Below, one piece after another: positions 5,199 to 5,898 of a stretch of DNA of 5,898 nucleotides. Position numbers and translations under genes: made by a program. The DNA lies in the NCBI GenBank assembly GCA_035259145.1, contig DATFWQ010000121.1, forward strand, positions 1-5,898, read 5' to 3'. Under the pieces are notes generated by a model, which did not search any database, was not told where the DNA came from, and worked only from the letters and a program-made list of their open reading frames with translations. Every line of letters begins with the position of its first letter. The first letter of the stretch is position 1. Source of the DNA: CF-161 sp035259145. Its GTDB lineage: Bacteria > Chloroflexota > Dormibacteria > Dormibacterales > Dormibacteraceae.

Positions 5199-5621
5199 GT
5201 GCCGGCCAAGCAGTATCGACGTGATCCCAGAGTCGTCAATGCAGTGGTCAGCGCGCTGATTCGGCTTGGGCTCTTGCCGCACACGTATCTGCTCGAGGTC
5301 AGGGGCGCTCACAGTGGAAAGCTCAGGATGCTCCCGGTAACGCTTGTCGAGAACGGCGCGAAGTGGCTGGTCGCGCCTTACGGTGAGCGACCCTGGGTCC
5401 GCAACGTCAGGGCCAGCGGGCGTGGCCGGCTGATTCGCCGGGGCCGGGCGGCCACGGTTCGCTTCGAAGAGGCGGGCCCAGAGGAGGCCGCGCCGGTGCT
5501 GCAGCGATACTGGCGCCAGGTGCCGGGCACCCGGCCTTACTTCGACGTCGGCGCCGCGCCCGGGATCGAGGACTTCCGGCGAGTGGCCGCGGCCCATCCG
5601 GTCTTCCGCGTGGCCGAGTGA
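5199..5621 (+). CDS. Deazaflavin (F420)-dependent nitroreductase-family protein
   Basis: A 140-aa protein resembling the Ddn/F420H2-dependent quinone reductase family: a short N-terminal helix (MPAKQYRRDPRVVNAVV), then LLEVRGAHSGKLRMLPVTLV (31-50), the strand WLVAPYGERPWVRNVRASGRG (56-76) and a final IEDFRRVAAAHPVFRV (123-138). The order RGxxSGxxRxxPV ... WLVAPYGxxxWVRNxRAxGRG is the family's split beta-barrel core, which in characterised members binds reduced F420 and transfers hydride to quinones, nitro compounds or other electrophiles. Its own substrate cannot be told. The frame is open back to 4845, but that part is antisense to the DGPF gene; GTG at 5199 is the only plausible start near the core, with no Shine-Dalgarno and a promoter-like TACACT just before it. 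Its last codons overlap the next gene by 4 bp (GTGA). It diverges from the DGPF-sigma operon across 136 bp. Confidence 0.85.
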   Translation: MPAKQYRRDPRVVNAVVSALIRLGLLPHTYLLEVRGAHSGKLRMLPVTLVENGAKWLVAPYGERPWVRNVRASGRGRLIRRGRAATVRFEEAGPEEAAPVLQRYWRQVPGTRPYFDVGAAPGIEDFRRVAAAHPVFRVAE

Positions 5622-5898
5622 CCCGCTGGGGACCGCCCCGAACCCAGGCTGCCGAAGCTTTTGGCGACCGAGGTCGCCTCAGCCTGCGAGCTGACTGCGA
5701 GCGCTGCTTCGGACTGTGCTGCGTCGCCCCCGCTTTCTCAGCCTCGGCAGACTTCGCGATCGACAAGGACGCCGGGCAGCCCTGTCCCAACCTGCGATCA
5801 GACTTCCGCTGCGGCATTCACAAGACCCTGAGGCAGCAGGGCTTTCCGGGTTGCGCCGCCTACGACTGCTTCGGCGCTGGGCAAAAGGTCGCTCAGGT
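5618..5898 (+). CDS. Cysteine-rich N-terminal part of a pentapeptide-repeat-type protein (3' end beyond window)
   Basis: A frame open to the window edge starts at a GTG overlapping the reductase TGA as GTGA, giving 93 codons. After ~20 variable residues comes a conserved module: LRADCERCFGLCCVA (23-37), FSASADFAIDKDAGQPCPNL (40-59), FRCGIHKTLRQQGFPGC (63-79) and YDCFGAGQ (82-89). I recognise it as the N-terminal segment found in many actinobacterial proteins annotated as pentapeptide-repeat-containing; the repeats would follow beyond 5898 and are not visible. Eight cysteines (27, 30, 34, 35, 56, 65, 79, 84) and His68 suggest a metal or Fe-S site like that of CxxC-type YkgJ proteins. No Shine-Dalgarno is evident, so translation probably depends on coupling to the reductase. 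Function unknown. Confidence 0.75.
   Translation, partial: MTRWGPPRTQAAEAFGDRGRLSLRADCERCFGLCCVAPAFSASADFAIDKDAGQPCPNLRSDFRCGIHKTLRQQGFPGCAAYDCFGAGQKVAQ

Noticed and set aside
5407..5817. A 136-codon minus-strand frame, and a 137-codon one at 5184-5597
   Set aside because: Both are antisense to the reductase and cysteine-rich genes and are Arg/Pro-rich shadow translations.

Overview
The window is high-GC bacterial DNA (roughly two-thirds G+C by eye) with densely packed genes on both strands. An F420-type nitroreductase-like protein, an ECF42-type sigma factor paired with a DGPF protein, GTG starts and a probable leaderless promoter all suggest an actinobacterium or a related high-GC soil lineage such as Chloroflexota. 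This is an inference from gene content; no rRNA or other phylogenetic marker is present.

Layout. Bases 2-187 (+) are the C-terminal end of an oligopeptide/dipeptide ABC transporter ATPase. Facing it on the minus strand are two small overlapping genes: a 58-aa soluble hypothetical protein (556-732) and a 112-aa single-pass membrane protein (249-587). They diverge from msrA (790-1449, +), a methionine sulfoxide reductase with its full set of catalytic cysteines. msrA converges on an aryl-CoA ligase resembling 2-aminobenzoate-CoA ligase (1479-3080, -). Bases 3081-3292 are intergenic. They hold a perfect 15-bp palindrome 40 bp upstream of the ligase start, a possible 35-codon membrane peptide and a possible terminator for the next operon.

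The regulatory centre is 3293-5198. A DGPF/YCII-domain protein (4634-5062, -) and an ECF42-like sigma factor with a long C-terminal extension (3293-4588, -) form an operon. The DGPF gene has a perfect AAGGAGG ribosome binding site and, 79 bp upstream of its start, a TGTCGA-N17-CGAC element that matches the promoter I recall for ECF42 sigma factors. Diverging from it, an F420-dependent reductase-like protein (5199-5621, +) overlaps by four bases (GTGA) a partial gene starting with a cysteine-rich module of the type found at the N-terminus of certain pentapeptide-repeat proteins (5618-5898, +).

The most interesting signal is in the divergent spacer. The hexamer at 5162-5167 reads TGTCGA on the minus strand (ECF42-type -35) and TCGACA on the plus strand. 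The plus reading is one base from the TTGACA housekeeping -35 and lies exactly 17 bp from TACACT, which sits just before the reductase GTG. The two divergent promoters may therefore share one -35 box, so that the ECF sigma factor and the housekeeping sigma factor would compete for it. The rest of the window looks like ordinary chromosomal metabolism and stress genes; no mobile element, CRISPR array, tRNA or rRNA was seen.
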